Assembly: GCF_963966145.1 (NCBI RefSeq)
Contig: NC_091056.1
Span: forward strand, 1,178,001-1,242,000
DNA from: Tenebrio molitor
Taxonomy: Eukaryota; Arthropoda; Insecta; Coleoptera; Tenebrionidae
Direction: 5' to 3'
DNA length: 64,000 nucleotides
Below are positions 34,450 to 46,068 of the stretch, one piece after another. Both the position numbers and the translations under genes were made by a program. How positions within the stretch are numbered: position 1 is the stretch's first letter; every line of letters begins with the position of its first letter. Under the pieces are notes generated by a model, which worked only from the letters and a program-made list of their open reading frames with translations, made no database searches and was not told the origin of the DNA.

Positions 34450-35440
34450 CTTATTTCTTCTAATGCTGTTTTTTTGAAATCCGTTTCTTTGTTATCAATC
34501 GCAGGTTTGTGTTATATTTTTGGTTCATAATAACTTTTTAACAACTTTTCTTCCATCTCTCCCAATGCAGTGTTCGGCAATTCAATAATTTCCATTTTCT
34601 CGTTTACAGTGGCGATTTGTGGCCCATCTTTTGTCTTAATTTGGTCTTATTTTTGGCTGAAGTCTTGTTGGAACTTTTCGTACTTGCTTTAGCTTTCAAC
34701 CCATTTTGTTTTAATTTTTCTTCTCTTTTTAATAATTGATCATTTTTTTCTATTTACAAGTTCAATTTTCTTTTGAGCTTTATCATGTTCTTTATTTTGC
34801 ATTATTTGTTTGAAACCTGTAGATGTTATTGCCCAAGGCAGTTTTTTTTAATCTGGTTTTCCACTTCTTTCCGGTGTTTTGGGATAGCAAAAATATTCTT
34901 CCAAACTTTGGTTAGATGCGTTAGTAGTGTATTCTTTCTCGTCATTTAAGGATTCATTCATCTTCATATGTATTATCGTTTACATGACTAATGATCACTT
35001 GTGATTTTTCAGGTTCGATCAGATCAAAATATATTTGTAATTTGTTACTTGCCCAGTTAGAAAATATGGATCATAGAATGCGGATGTTGGTAATGGAAGG
35101 TGGAAGGCAAATGTATGATTAATTTGTCTTTTAAACTCCTCCAAATATTCTTCTACCAAGTGAATGGGTAAAGAGTATTGTCGGTGGTCCAAATTTATCA
35201 TCATTTGACCCTATTGACGACTCGGATTCGACCTCGTCAGACTCAATTTCTTCTTCTGCATTGTTCGAGGTGGATGGGGCAGAAATGCCAAACAGTTGTT
35301 TTATTTCGTCTATTAAAGGCACCCATACCAAATTATCAGTTAAAAACAAGATCAACAACGTAATTAGTTCAAACAACTGTGATCATTACTCATTGTCTTT
35401 TTCCTTCAACAATATTTGTGTTTCTGTCATTTCTATGGGT
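34450..35440 (-). pseudogene. pogo-type transposase C-terminal tail (copy h)
   Basis: On the minus strand, with several stops and frame changes: LPIHLVEEYLEEFKRQI (about 35140), then FCYPKTPERSGKPD and KLPWAITSTGFKQIM near 34820-34890. A Lys-rich stretch and IIELPNTALGEMEE follow near 34570. The PKTPERSGK...LPxAITSxxF pattern matches the tail of pogo copy b (WPATPERKGK). The 80-residue acidic frame at 35131-35376 probably belongs to the same protein. No HTH or DDE parts were found. A long-TIR MITE lies immediately to the right. Confidence 0.5.
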
Positions 35441-35443
35441 ATA

Positions 35444-36672
35444 CCGGGTGATTCAGTTTGGTATTCGCGGCCCTACATCTTTTTTGTTTTAAGAAAAAAG
35501 TATAGCAAACCATATATATTTGTAAATCGCTTGTGAAACTACAATAGATGATGTGGTCAAATCTTCTCTACGATGACATATGTCAAAGTTAAGACAGTCA
35601 ACTTTTTTTTTAAATAGTACACTATACATTTCTTAGCTTATTCTTGTAAAGCTTTTTTTTCTACATTTGAATCTGTAAAAAAAGTTGACACTTACATCAG
35701 AAAAATATCGAGAAAAATAATAAAATATGATTTAATTTATTCGAAAGCGTTATTTTCTAAAAAGAGCTAGTAAGCCAAACATTTGTAAATTTGCATTATG
35801 TTGGTTCCCTGCATGTCACTATTTACAAGACAACCAAGTAGCCAAAAAATAAAATGATTTGACCTTGTTTGTTTTCAAGCCTCGGGTGCGCCTCGGCCAG
35901 AAAACTGAGACTCGGACGAAATACCAAATCCATACTGAATTTACTATGCTAAAGTCGCGTTATGTTGGTTCCCTGCATCTCACTATTTTAAGAATTACAT
36001 AGCCAAAAAATAAAATTATTTGACATCCTGAATTTACTTCATTCGAATATTAGAATTTACATTTATTCGAATTTTACACAGTCACCTATCCAAATATTCC
36101 AATAATTCGAATACGATTCCCAAGACTCATCATGTCATTCATGCACTATCAAAATTCAACAACATATTTTCATCGTGTATGCATTCAAAGCGGTGTAGTC
36201 AGGAAGAAGTTAGGTTTCGAAGCCAGATGTTATATCATAGTTATTTATTTAAATGTAGGTTATAACATAGCTATTTATTTAAATGTAGGTACTTTAATAT
36301 TTGACGCTATTAATGTCAAAATTCAATTGTCTCCATGGCTAACTAGCTCTTTTTAGAAAATAACACTTTCGAATAAATGAAATCATATTTAATTTTTTTT
36401 CTCGATTTTTTCATATTACAAGTGTCAACTTTTTTTACACATTCAAATGTAGAAAAAAAAGCTTTACAAGAATAGACTAAGAAATATATAATGTACTATT
36501 AAAAAAAAAAAAAGTTGACTGTCTTAACTTTGACATATGTCATCGCAGAGAAGATTTGACAACGTCATCTATTGTAGTTTTATAAGCGATTTACAAATAT
36601 ATATGGTTTGCTATACTTTTTTCTTAAAATAAAAAAGATATAGGGGCGCGAATACCAATCTGAATCACCCGG
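35444..36672. mobile_element. 1.23-kb TIR element with about 330-bp inverted repeats, TA target duplication
   Basis: The left end ccgggtgattcagtttggta and the reverse complement of the right end, ccgggtgattcagattggta, stay nearly identical for about 330 bp (35444 to about 35775 and about 36340 to 36672). TA flanks both ends (35442-35443 and 36673-36674). The centre contains a roughly 75-bp direct repeat beginning ttatgttggttccctgcat (about 35797 and 35956) and a short tandem duplication at 36240-36290. No open frame has recognisable content. It is probably a non-autonomous Tc1/mariner-type element. Confidence 0.85.
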
Positions 36673-36674
36673 TA

Positions 36675-37170
36675 TACTTTGTTTTATCTATCACTTTTGT
36701 ACAATTCATCGTGGACATCAAGATTATACTATTAAAATGACAAAACAACAATCAAACATAAGTGGCACTTCCACAAAAGCGTCGTGAAGTTTTAAAATAT
36801 GATTTTTAGAATTTGTGTCTCTAATAGGTCTATTATTGTATTCAATTTGGAGTCGTTTATGGTTATCTATTAAAGCACTCGTTCTTTAATATACTATAAT
36901 GCGCATGCCCGCTCTACCTACCTACCTACCTTGTGGAGTGAACTCTAAACGCTCCGCTCCTACTGTAGCTGAACGTTTCAGAGTTAACTCTTTACGCTCT
37001 TATGCGCATATCCGAACGACATTAGAGCGTATAAGAATCAAAAGAGTGAAAAGATACGCCATACCGAACGCAGCTTATAAAGTCACCGTAAGTCGAATGA
37101 ACACCTGGAATTTGATGTAGAGACCTCCCACGACCTGCTGTATAGTAACCGGCCTGTTCATTTATTTATC
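36675..37170. other. No gene recognised
   Basis: It contains ctacctacctacct near 36914 and several gagttaactc-like short palindromes near 36985. No coding content is recognised. Confidence 0.35.
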
Positions 37171-38539
37171 TTAGGTATCTTTGGGCTTTCCTGCTAATCG
37201 TTCATTTTCACGGCATCTCGATGTTACACCCATCCTATTTCGCCCCATTCCTGTGCATTTTCTTTCATGACGTGCGAAGTTTCTGGGCGCTAAGAGTGCT
37301 AAACAATTGTGACATTGAATGCAACTCTGTTTTTCTGTAACTACTCGTAGCACTCTTCTTACAGGTATTCGACAACCTAAGGTCACATATTTATTATTGT
37401 TAGCGTCCCCTTGCAAACGTAACTGCTTAAGAGCATCATTTCTCTCTTTACAATTTGCTTTAAGCTTCATCAGACTGTGCTGTTCCGCCTCTTTACTATG
37501 TTGTGTTACGGGATATCTGGTTATTTCAACTATCATCTTTTGGCAGTAAAAGCAGCAATATTTTTTGACTAGCTTTTTATTCTTCATCGGTGGTGTTTCG
37601 CTTTGTAATTCGGATAACACTAACGGTGTGGCAAACTTGTCACCAACTAACTTGTAACTCTTTCCCTTCAAAGTTTGTTATTGGCGTACAATACAGTAGC
37701 TTCTAATCTTGAAGGGTTTCTGTGTAGTACCATGTAGATACAGTGACAATATTCATTGGAAGAGGGATGTTCTATAGTTATAAAATGTTAGTACAAAAAT
37801 TTAAGTCATGTTATAAACACTTTACTGCAAACGTGTTTTCTATTAGGAATATATTTGGGTATAAATCCCATCAAATCTGTACTAACTTCGCACAGATTAC
37901 GTTTATAGTCTTGTGTAGCACCATTTCTGTCTTGTGTGTCACTTTCAAATTATTGGTGTTTATGTTGAAACTTCCGGCGAATGATAAAAGGCTGGTACCT
38001 TCTGGAACCGTGGCAAATACAGACTCTACAGACAATGTAGGATTAGAGTTTGTGAGTGAACGATCCTGAGATATTGTTGGTGAACTCGGACCAGCCAATT
38101 GAGGCCGTAACTCACCAACAGAAGATTGGTTCTCTTAAAGTACAATAGAAATAATTTCAAAATTTAAAATTTTTCACCTTGATGTAAAAAGTACCTTTCT
38201 AATGTTTTGCATTTCTTGCGTTGATAAGCTCATGATCATCAGCAAATGCATTTGTTCATTTGACTCCTCTGAAGAAAAGTCCGAGGAACGGCAGACATAA
38301 TCGTTGTCTTCGTCCGTGGCGTAAGGCTTTGATTCATCACTGCTCTGTTTTAATGAACGAGCGTTGTTTCTCTTTCCTCGGGAATTTGACGTCTCAGGGA
38401 CTAGACTGGAAGGATCTGGTAATTTGGAACAACACTGTTCTAAAGATTTATTTCTGGTTAGATTGAAATCAAAGTGTTCTGGTTTCAGGACAATCTTCCA
38501 TTCAGGAAAATGATTTAACTCGGTTAAAATAATCTCCAA
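37171..38539 (-). CDS. Putative three-exon zinc-finger protein of unknown function
   Basis: Exon A (38539 down to about 38190) encodes an acidic, Ser-rich stretch (NARSLKQSSDESK, YVCRSSDFSSEESNEQM) ending MQNIRK at a GT donor. A consensus acceptor ending taagag joins it in phase to NQSSVGELRPQLAGPSSPT (38130-37871). The third open part, 37171-37671, has two Cys/His clusters: YCCFYCQKM...QHSKEAEQH and CIQCHNCLALLAPRNFARHERKC. I relate these to N-terminal fingers of uncharacterised proteins that elsewhere carry the NRRR segment seen at 14071-14457. The junction between exons B and C is not resolved. It could be a host gene or a Crypton-like element. Confidence 0.4.
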
Positions 38540-39544
38540 TTTTGCCGGACCAAAAACAATCAGTCATAAATAATACAATTAATTTACTGTAGCAATTAAC
38601 TATTATACTTAGTTGCAAAACTTGAACTAAAATATTTGTCATTTTTTTAAATTTGCTGTATCCTTTCTCGAAACAAGTGTAAAATAGCGTAATGCCATTA
38701 AATGAAATAAGAGTTGATTTAAGGCGAATCGGGATGAGGTTTTAGTGAGATTCTCGGTCAACAGATGGCGCGGGATTTACTTAGCTGTTTTTAGCTAAAC
38801 CAAGCGAAAAATTTGTAATCTGAAAAGGGCAATGTCTTTAAAACATTATTGAAAATTGCGGCAACGTTTTACTTTTTTTATTTTTTCTTCCTTTAAAAAA
38901 TTTTTCATTGTATCTTTTTTAAAAACAAAAAAAATCAAAAAGTGGTCAACAGCGACGATTAAGCCATATTTACTAATGCTTAATCGATTTTTATTTAATT
39001 TTTTCGTTAGAAAATAGTGTCCGAAACAGTAATATACGTTTTCTCTTTGATCGAACCGCCCGCACATGTCTGGCACTGATCAAGAGTTACAAACAAGGAA
39101 TTTGAGCAGTTACAAAAGTATATGTGAGACTTGTATTCACACTATTTTAGTAATGATAACTTAAAAGTTGAGGTTGCCTCCGACGATCCCAGTCGAGATC
39201 CTGTTATTAACACCATAACAGACCGATTTTTAATTGATGGTCAGCATTTTCTTAGAGAGATTAGATCTCTAGAAAACCATAACAACAAATGTCTTAAAAG
39301 TTGAAGGGGTACTTCAAATTAATATCTTGGGACTACAAAACTGCATGGAATTTAAAATTTGAGTGTCCATACTGCAAAAAAAAAGTGTGTTCAGTGAGGC
39401 TGAACCAAAGCCAATAAATAATAAATCTAGAGAAATTATCTCAAAGCAACTCAATTCCTAAATTAAATCAACTAGCAGTGGTCGATAGTGCTGTATGGGG
39501 AATTATCTCTATTGGTGGTGGACATTCCAACATGGAAGAACTGT
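38540..39544. other. AT-rich region, no recognised gene
   Basis: Short frames on both strands lack domains. A plus-strand stretch near 39170-39290 (VEVASDDPSRDP) is open for about 45 codons but unrecognised. Confidence 0.35.
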
Positions 39545-40560
39545 TTTATTCGTTGTAACACTCCAATTTCCCGGTTATAACGCTCCGATGGAAGGTGTAA
39601 AATTACGTAAATTAAAACCAGGAAAGAAACAATACAAATGGATTTTGCGAAAATAAATTTCTAGGAATTTTCTCTCCCGAACAAAATGTTTTCACGAATA
39701 TTCCACTTGTGTATAAAATGTCGTGAAAATCATTTTCAATGAAAAAAATTAATTAACAAAAGAGTTTGATCGATTTACACTGAATCAAAAAGATTTTTTT
39801 GTTCGACACTGTCAGAATTTGAGAATTTTCTCCTGTGTAAACGGATTTCGATAAATATCACAACTTGTCAAAACGAAACGTCAAGTTAATTTTAATGATT
39901 TTAGGCGATTTGGAGCCTTTAAGAGGCTCGTCGAACAAAAAAACCTTGTATTCAACTCGTTCTTGTGTAAATTTGGCTTTTTTTATACTATTTTTTGGAA
40001 TTTGTCCGCCATAGTACCTATGTACGCCCGCTGAAATACGTGAAATTGCCAAAAATACGGTCGCGAATTTGCTGCCTGATAAATCCTGATAAATAATTTT
40101 TGATACATTTTGTAATTTAAACTGACACGCATGACAAGATAATTCCGCATCAAGCTTTACCAACTTAAAAATTTTCGTAAAATGTTCCGTGAATTAATGG
40201 CTATAAGGACATCGCAGATGATGACGTTGCGTTCGTTAATATGTCTATTAGAGAATCAAAATGGAGGCAAATTACAAAAATAACTATTACTACATCCAAG
40301 AATATAAATGCATCAATTTTACGTACGATATTAAAAAAAAAAGAAGTGAATTTGTTTCAGTCCATGAAGGAACCAGCCGGAAAAAAATACAATACGCGTA
40401 ATATGAAGAGGTGGAAACTAAAAAATTGGTTCACCCAGGTCAGGAGCTCTAACATTCCGATAAGTGCTCCGATTTTGTAAGAAAGGGCCCGGCAAGGTTT
40501 TCCCGGTAATAGCGCTTTCCCGGCTATAGCGCTTTCCCGGCTATAGCGCTTTTTTCTTCG
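39545..40560 (+). mobile_element. Tigger/pogo-like remnant with CENP-B-type HTH piece
   Basis: A plus-strand frame at about 40360-40480 reads RWKLKNWFTQVRSSNIPISAPIL then a stop; the W-F-x-Q-x-R-S...IPIS(A/G)PIL pattern is the CENP-B-type DNA-binding segment of Tigger/jerky transposases. The region is framed by ttcccggttataacgctccg near 39568 and a run of tttcccggctatagcgct at 40500-40552, similar to the subterminal sequence of Tigger-like elements. The DDE domain is absent. Boundaries are approximate and the middle 700 bp is unexplained. Confidence 0.4.
40500..40552. repeat. Three tandem copies of an 18-bp unit
   Basis: The unit tttcccggctatagcgct is repeated about three times, the first copy with one change (ggtaatag). 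It probably forms the subterminal repeat of the Tigger-like remnant. Confidence 0.7.
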
Positions 40561-40835
40561 GTCCTTAGAAGAGCGTTATAATATATATTTTTAAAAAATC
40601 TAGTTACTTTGTGCAACCTGTCAGCTGGAGCAGTTGTTACGCAAGTAATTTGACAAGTTATTAGACTGTAAAAAATTGCATTTGTCATAACTTTCGAGTA
40701 AAAATGAAATGACCAACATGCTACAAGCGTATTTTGAGTGTGGCAAGAATACACAGCCAGCTATTCGCCTTTATCACCAGCATTTTCTTAATGGAACAGT
40801 ACCCCACTACAAAAAATGATTTAATTTCCTTAACC

Positions 40836-40957
40836 CTCCACCACCCGGCGGCATGGCAATTTTGCCGGAGTACATTCATTATTCGGATATTACTATAAGT
40901 AATAAGTAACAATAAGTAACAAGTAATAGTGCAGTGCTTATCAACATAATTACCGGC
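40836..40957 (-). mobile_element. R4/Dong-type LINE, very short copy 3 (3' end only)
   Basis: It contains the same 3' untranslated sequence as copies 1 and 2 (ccaccacccggcggcatggc, ttttgccggagtacat, cagtgcttatcaacataatt, accggc), with a small internal duplication of ataagtaac. Its 5' truncation point abuts the Harbinger target site. Confidence 0.7.
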
Positions 40958-41141
40958 TGATGGGCCAATTTCAAGTCGAGTTACAACCGGGACAAACTAC
41001 GTTTCCCATGGCAACGTTGCAAATAAATTTACAACCGATTTCAAGTTCGAATTGTCGCGCGATTTGCATCTGCTATTTGCAACTACCTATTGGACGGTTG
41101 TAAGCAGTTGCATTCTGTTCTGTCATTTTTACACCGCGAAA

Positions 41142-42230
41142 ATGGCTGCAGCTAGGCAGGTCTTGGCCGCTTTAGTTGTGGATGAATTAGTTAATCGTGG
41201 TGATAGCGACAGTGACGAAGAAGAACAAAGGTTAGCAAGAATACCTTTTAGTATTCAGGAGATGTCGGAGAGAAATCTCTTCCAGAAAACACGCCTGGAC
41301 CGTCGTGTTTTCAATTATGTGCTGGAAGTTCTAACACCAAGTTTGGAACGAAATACAAGGCGAGGACGTTACGAACATCTCACACCTACGCATAAATTAT
41401 ATGTTGCATTGCAGTTTTATGCTTCGGGTGGATTTCAATGGTTAGTTGGAGGTAGTTCAAGAATTTCACAATCAGCTGTTTCAAACGCGATCAGTGAAGT
41501 GACTAGCGCTCTAGTAGCCGTCTCGCAGCAGTTTATTCGTTTTCCAACTGCCAGAGAATTCACCGAAGTTAAACAGGCATTTTACCAACTAGGGTTGACC
41601 CAGCATGGAGTTGGATTTCCAAATGTACTGGGAGTAATCGATTGTACACATTGTAGAGTGCAAGCACCCAGCAATGCCCCGGAACAATATTTTAACAGAC
41701 ATCTCTACCATTCGATCAATGTTCAATTAATTGCGGGACCAGATTTGAAAATTTACAATGTTTTTGCCGAGTTCCCAGGTTCAAATCATGATTCATACAT
41801 CTGGCGAAATTCAGCTGTACGGAATGCATTTGAAGAGGGTGGTACTTTTCCTGAAGGTTGGTTAGTTGCGGACTCCGGGTACCCCCAGGAACCGTGGATT
41901 ATGACACCAGTGGCAAATGCAACATCACCGGCAGAACATTTGTACAATTCTGTGCACATTTCCACCAGAAACCCAATTGAAAGAACAAATGGTGTTTTAA
42001 AGAGTCGTTGGCGTGTTCTAGACCGTCCACTTGCTTATGAACCCGGTAAGGTCTGTCAAATAATTGCTGCTTGTTGTGTGCTGCATAATATTTGCATTCA
42101 GTACAATTTAGATGTGGATGATTTCGAAGATCATCCTCTCCCTGACGACTTACAACCTTGTCATGGGGCCATCCCTGGGAATTATATGGACATTCGTAGA
42201 GATCTCATTGCAAGACACTTCACTCGATAA
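41142..42230 (+). CDS. PIF/Harbinger DDE transposase (DDE_Tnp_4)
   Basis: I chose the ATG at 41142 (MAAARQVLAALVVDELV) over an earlier in-frame ATG at 41052, because the family typically begins with such a short hydrophobic/acidic leader. The result is 362 residues without a stop. The catalytic triad is visible: GVIDCTH (Asp about 167), GSNHDSYIW (Asp about 217) and NPIERTNGVLKSRW (Glu about 280). LADSGYP-like LVADSGYP and the C-terminal CCVLHNICI are also typical. The protein cuts and pastes the element, usually with the Myb-like partner that brings it to the nucleus. Length and all key residues suggest a functional enzyme. Confidence 0.9.
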   Translation: MAAARQVLAALVVDELVNRGDSDSDEEEQRLARIPFSIQEMSERNLFQKTRLDRRVFNYVLEVLTPSLERNTRRGRYEHLTPTHKLYVALQFYASGGFQWLVGGSSRISQSAVSNAISEVTSALVAVSQQFIRFPTAREFTEVKQAFYQLGLTQHGVGFPNVLGVIDCTHCRVQAPSNAPEQYFNRHLYHSINVQLIAGPDLKIYNVFAEFPGSNHDSYIWRNSAVRNAFEEGGTFPEGWLVADSGYPQEPWIMTPVANATSPAEHLYNSVHISTRNPIERTNGVLKSRWRVLDRPLAYEPGKVCQIIAACCVLHNICIQYNLDVDDFEDHPLPDDLQPCHGAIPGNYMDIRRDLIARHFTR

Positions 42231-42380
42231 TCTAGGTTTTTTGATGTGTTTTATGCTTTCAATTTTTTTTTTCAGATGCATATTCAGTTGCATAAAGTAA
42301 AAGCTCTTGTACAAAAAAACACCAAATGATTAATAATTTTCATTTATTAATCATTAAAATAAAACAGCAACAATATATTT

Positions 42381-43571
42381 TTAATTTATATTTAATTTTT
42401 TTCTTTTGAGTTCTATGCCCTCTTGTAATAATTCAAGTTTCAATTTTTTTAAATTTATTAATTGGTCTAAACGACTGTTGAGGTCGGACCGCGCTTGTCG
42501 CATTTCAGAAACCAACTCTCCTAAGATTTGGTTGGTTTCTCTTTGCAAGCATGTCGTTTCCTCGGCTTCTTTTAGTACCGCCTCGATCGTCCTTTTTTTG
42601 CCTCGTCTGGGAAGTGGGGGTGGTTTTAGGATTGGTGTAGAAGATGGAGGTACTACAGGATTGGGATCTGGCCGATTAAACAGATTTATAATTATTTTTT
42701 TTATGTTCATAATATTTTTGTTAATTCCAAATTGTTTTCGTATGTTTATAAAGAATGTGTTTATGACTGAATGTTATTGGTGATTTAATTTTTTGTGTAT
42801 CAATAAAACATGTAGTTCGAAATGTACATACCTTCATTTGTATCGACCGGGTTAAGGGATGAGGACGGAAGATCTACAAAGGGTGGCCTTTCGGGAATGG
42901 GTTCTAAATTATATTCAGTACTATTATTTAATTGTTTTACATAAAAAACGAGTGGAAAAACAGTAAAAAAATATCTGAAACTGAAAATATCAATTATTGC
43001 ATACATACCAAATATAATCACATCTGGAATGTGAGCTATGCTCGTCGAAGGACCGGGATTGATTACTGTAAGTAGAATGATAAAAAGTGCAAAAAATATT
43101 ACTTATGTGACCCTACCTTGACGCCTGAAGGGGTCAACTCCACCAGCAATCCCCTCAATGCTATCGGTACCAATAAATTGGGAAAGTTTGGCATCGATAG
43201 CAGAAAGGGGTGTATTGGCTTCATTTTGACCGCCCCAAGTTTTTCGGCCCTCTCGCTTAACCGCGTTGACTCTATGTTTGGCCCTTGTCTTCAGGTCCTT
43301 AAATTTACTCCGCAATTCTGCTGCCGTCCGTACTGTGGGAGCGACAGCGTCTACCACCTGCTGCCATCCTCTGTCCCGGTGGAATTGAGTTAAATTCGGA
43401 CCCTTGAGAGGACCAAACAATAGAGCCCTTCGCTTCTCGACTTCTTCGACAAGCACAGCCGTTTCTTCCACTTTAAAATTTTTTGACCTTTTCTTAACCC
43501 TAAAATGTGTCGTTTTACACATCTGCGATAAATAAATTAAAAACATTTTGTACTTACGCTTTATTTTCCAT
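42381..43571 (-). CDS. Harbinger Myb/SANT-like DNA-binding protein, five exons
   Basis: My model is exon 1 43571-43558 (MENKA), exon 2 43499-43117, exon 3 43065-43009, exon 4 42903-42832 and exon 5 42667-42381. All introns are GT-AG, the last three are phase 1, and the total of 813 nt gives 270 residues plus stop. Exon 2 encodes the Myb/SANT-like domain (NFKVEETAVLVEEVEKRR, RDRGWQQVVDAVAP, ELRSKFKDLKTRAK). Exon 4 encodes EPIPERPPF, and exon 5 a Pro-rich stretch then a coiled-coil-like tail (EAVLKEAEETTCLQRETNQI). In Harbinger elements this protein binds the ends and aids transposase import. It is convergent with the transposase gene. Confidence 0.75.
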
Positions 43572-43784
43572 TATATTTCTTCGTTTGGTTTTGAAATTTT
43601 TAAATTTAATTCGCGCACCGCAAAATTAATGACAGTTGTCACGTGATCGAGAGCAAATTTGCAACTGCACTGCCTCCCCGGGCAGTTTGAACTTGAAATT
43701 GGGTTGTAAATTCCGTTGCAAGAGAATTGCAAATATTTGCGCTACAACTGCAGTTTGCATCGCTAACTTGAAATTGGCCCATGA

Positions 43785-44520
43785 GAGTGACAAAAATTGA
43801 CAGTTCACAGTGATGCGGCAAAAATTTCATAACATATAATAGGAATGGCTTGCTTCGGCTACAATCATTTGTAATGACCCTGTATTTCCACTTTTTTTTT
43901 CCTATGCAAGAGTGCAATCTTATCTTTATTGTACACTTAATATTGTCGGTATGTGATTGTCAAAGAAAAACGTATATTTCTGTTTTGGGCGTTATTTTTT
44001 GTCAAAATTTAAAAATAAAAAAAGATTTGCCATTAAGAAGTTGGCCCCCACATGCGCCGTTGAGCAGATTTTTATTTTTTTTTTTAATAACGAAGAAAAA
44101 AATATTTTTTTTTGAATGGAATCAAAAATAAAAAAAGTAAAAAGTTGCCGCATTTTGAAGTAACATTTTATGACACTTGCAGTTTAAAAATTGAAAATCG
44201 GTCATACCGTTTCTTTAAAAAACACTAAATACTTTTCCGATATCTTTATCTCTCTCGCACACTTGGTCATCCCGATTAGCCTTAATGCTTACCATCGTCT
44301 TCAGCAATTATGCATCTCCTCCTTGCAGCTCTGTATTTAGTACCAGTAAAAACTTCAAAGCTCCTGCTTTTTCGCCTAATTAAATAAAACCTTTTTTTTT
44401 TGTTCATAATGTGTTATTGTGAAAGCACAATCACCATTTCATGAAATTATTGTTACCCCTACAATTTAAGAATTTCAACAAACGAGGAAATTGTATGGTC
44501 AATTTTTCCACAACCTAATG
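43785..44520. other. AT-rich spacer, no gene
   Basis: It lies between the Harbinger right flank and the internally deleted pogo element. The left end of that pogo should lie here if present, but I found no taggg-type terminus. Confidence 0.4.
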
Positions 44521-45950
44521 TCAGCCTAAAGCCAGCTTCTTGGGAATTTTTTTGTACGGAAGAAGCACCATGGGTGGGGCTGCAATTCCGAAAGCGCTGT
44601 AAGTACACAACACAGTAATTAATTCTTTTTCGTTTCCAGATGAGATCTCATACAAATTTTTGAAATGTTTTGAGGTCGGTCCCAACACCAGCCCTGATTT
44701 TACGCAAGTCCTTACTTCAGTTTCGTCTGCGTTTATATCCGAGGGTGGTGCTCCATCGTGTCTAGAAGATCGTGTTCCAACAAGTATTGTTTCAAGTCCT
44801 GAAACCATTTTCTGATAGCAGTTTCAGTTACCGCAGAACGCGACTTGGAAATAATTTCAGTATTACGTTTGACAAAATAATTTAAGCCATTTTTCTCCAG
44901 GCCTATTGTTTTTAAAAGGATTTGGCCTATTAGTTTCTGTCAAAATCTTCTATACAGCGTCTTTTACTTCGGATGGATGCATCGGAAATCCCAATTTGGC
45001 TTTTGCAAGTATCCACTGTTCCAAACGGCTTTCTTCGAATTCATCTAATACTGGTTTAGGACCCATTTTCCTAATGTTAGGAGTTTTCGCGTTAATTTTA
45101 TAATGAAGTGTTGACTTCGGACTGTTATATTTTTTTGAAGCCGAATTCAAAGATTCAATGCCGTCTTTTACATCTTGGATGGCTTTAGCAAGTACATCCT
45201 CTCCATAACGGAATCGACAGTATTTTTTGACAGCTTTCGGAGGTAGTTTTCGAACATCTAAAATAAGATGCTTAAATAAATACTTTAATTAATATCAATT
45301 AATTTTATTAAAAACTATTAGGTCCAAATATAAAATTCCAGTTAATGAACACATCTTGTTCAGTGATTGAACTAGATCTAAGCGGCGTTCATTAACTGGC
45401 TGACTACAATTGACGTTGAAAATAATTTTGTTAAAAGATAACCCTATAAGCAGAAATACATAAGGCAGATTTGCGCTTGTTTTCATAAAAAACGCAAAAA
45501 CCCAGTGAATGAACATGGCGTTCATTTACTAGATATCACCCATTGTTTGGAACCAGTTATTGAACGTGGCATAATATTGCAAATTTACATGAAAAATCAA
45601 CCTGTTTCTGCACAAATTGTTGATTTGTTCAATTTACTTTACTTACTCTAGGTTTCATTATTTTCTTCTAATTTGGTTTTAAAATATGGTTTTCTAGATA
45701 AGTATATCTAACTTACCTGAAACAAAATGGCTCCCAGCCTTTCGGCTGCTTACCCACACCACTTCTGACGAATTTCCACAAAGCACAGGATGTTAATATT
45801 AATCTAATGAATGAACAAAATACTGTGCAAGCGTTACTTTTGCCAAAAGCATGCGCGAACTATTTAAAAGCTACTGATTTCTTATTTTCAACGAAAAACC
45901 AGACTTTCGTTCATTTACTGGTCAGTGTTCATTCTCTGGGATATTCACCC
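44521..45950 (-). mobile_element. pogo-type element (copy e), internally deleted, with CCAGTTAATGAAC repeats
   Basis: The transposase N-terminus lies at about 44940-45260 (LAKAIQDVKDGIE, SASKKYNSPKSTLHYKI, LEQWILAKAKLGFPMHPSEV). The start of the DDE domain is at 44521-44808 (DINADETEVRTCVKSG, EKELITVLCTYSAFG), where the gene stops. The right end ccctactttac at 45948-45952 fits TA-GGGTGAATATCCC in reverse complement. Between 45338 and 45947 the motif ccagttaatgaac or its inverse gttcatttactgg recurs at least eight times. The left end is not seen, so the element is truncated. Both HTH and the first catalytic Asp survive in separate frames. Confidence 0.65.
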
Positions 45951-46068
45951 TACTTTACACGGAATGTTACGGTTTCACTCAACGTTATTGTGATTCTCTA
46001 TAATTGTATTTCGTGCTATTTGTGTTGTTATTTGTAAAAACTGTTAAAAATTCTTTCTTAAATGTGGT

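Larger units (their letters stand above)
40961..43781 (+). mobile_element. Apparently intact PIF/Harbinger element with two genes
   Basis: Perfect 16-bp terminal inverted repeats tgggccaatttcaagt lie at 40961 and, inverted, at 43781, flanked by a 3-bp duplication tga (40958-40960 and 43782-43784). A second shared motif, aatttacaaccgatttcaag on the left and aatttacaacccaatttcaa in reverse complement on the right, lies inside both ends. The 2821-bp element has a transposase on the plus strand and a spliced Myb-like gene on the minus strand, convergent, with ends 150 bp apart. Both genes are required for Harbinger mobility. No frame damage was seen. The usual target is TWA, so TGA is slightly unusual. 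Confidence 0.88.

Noticed and set aside
40736..40835. Extending the R4/Dong copy 3 further left as coding
   Set aside because: Sequence left of the 3' region is an A/T tail and unrelated flank; only the 3' untranslated part is present.
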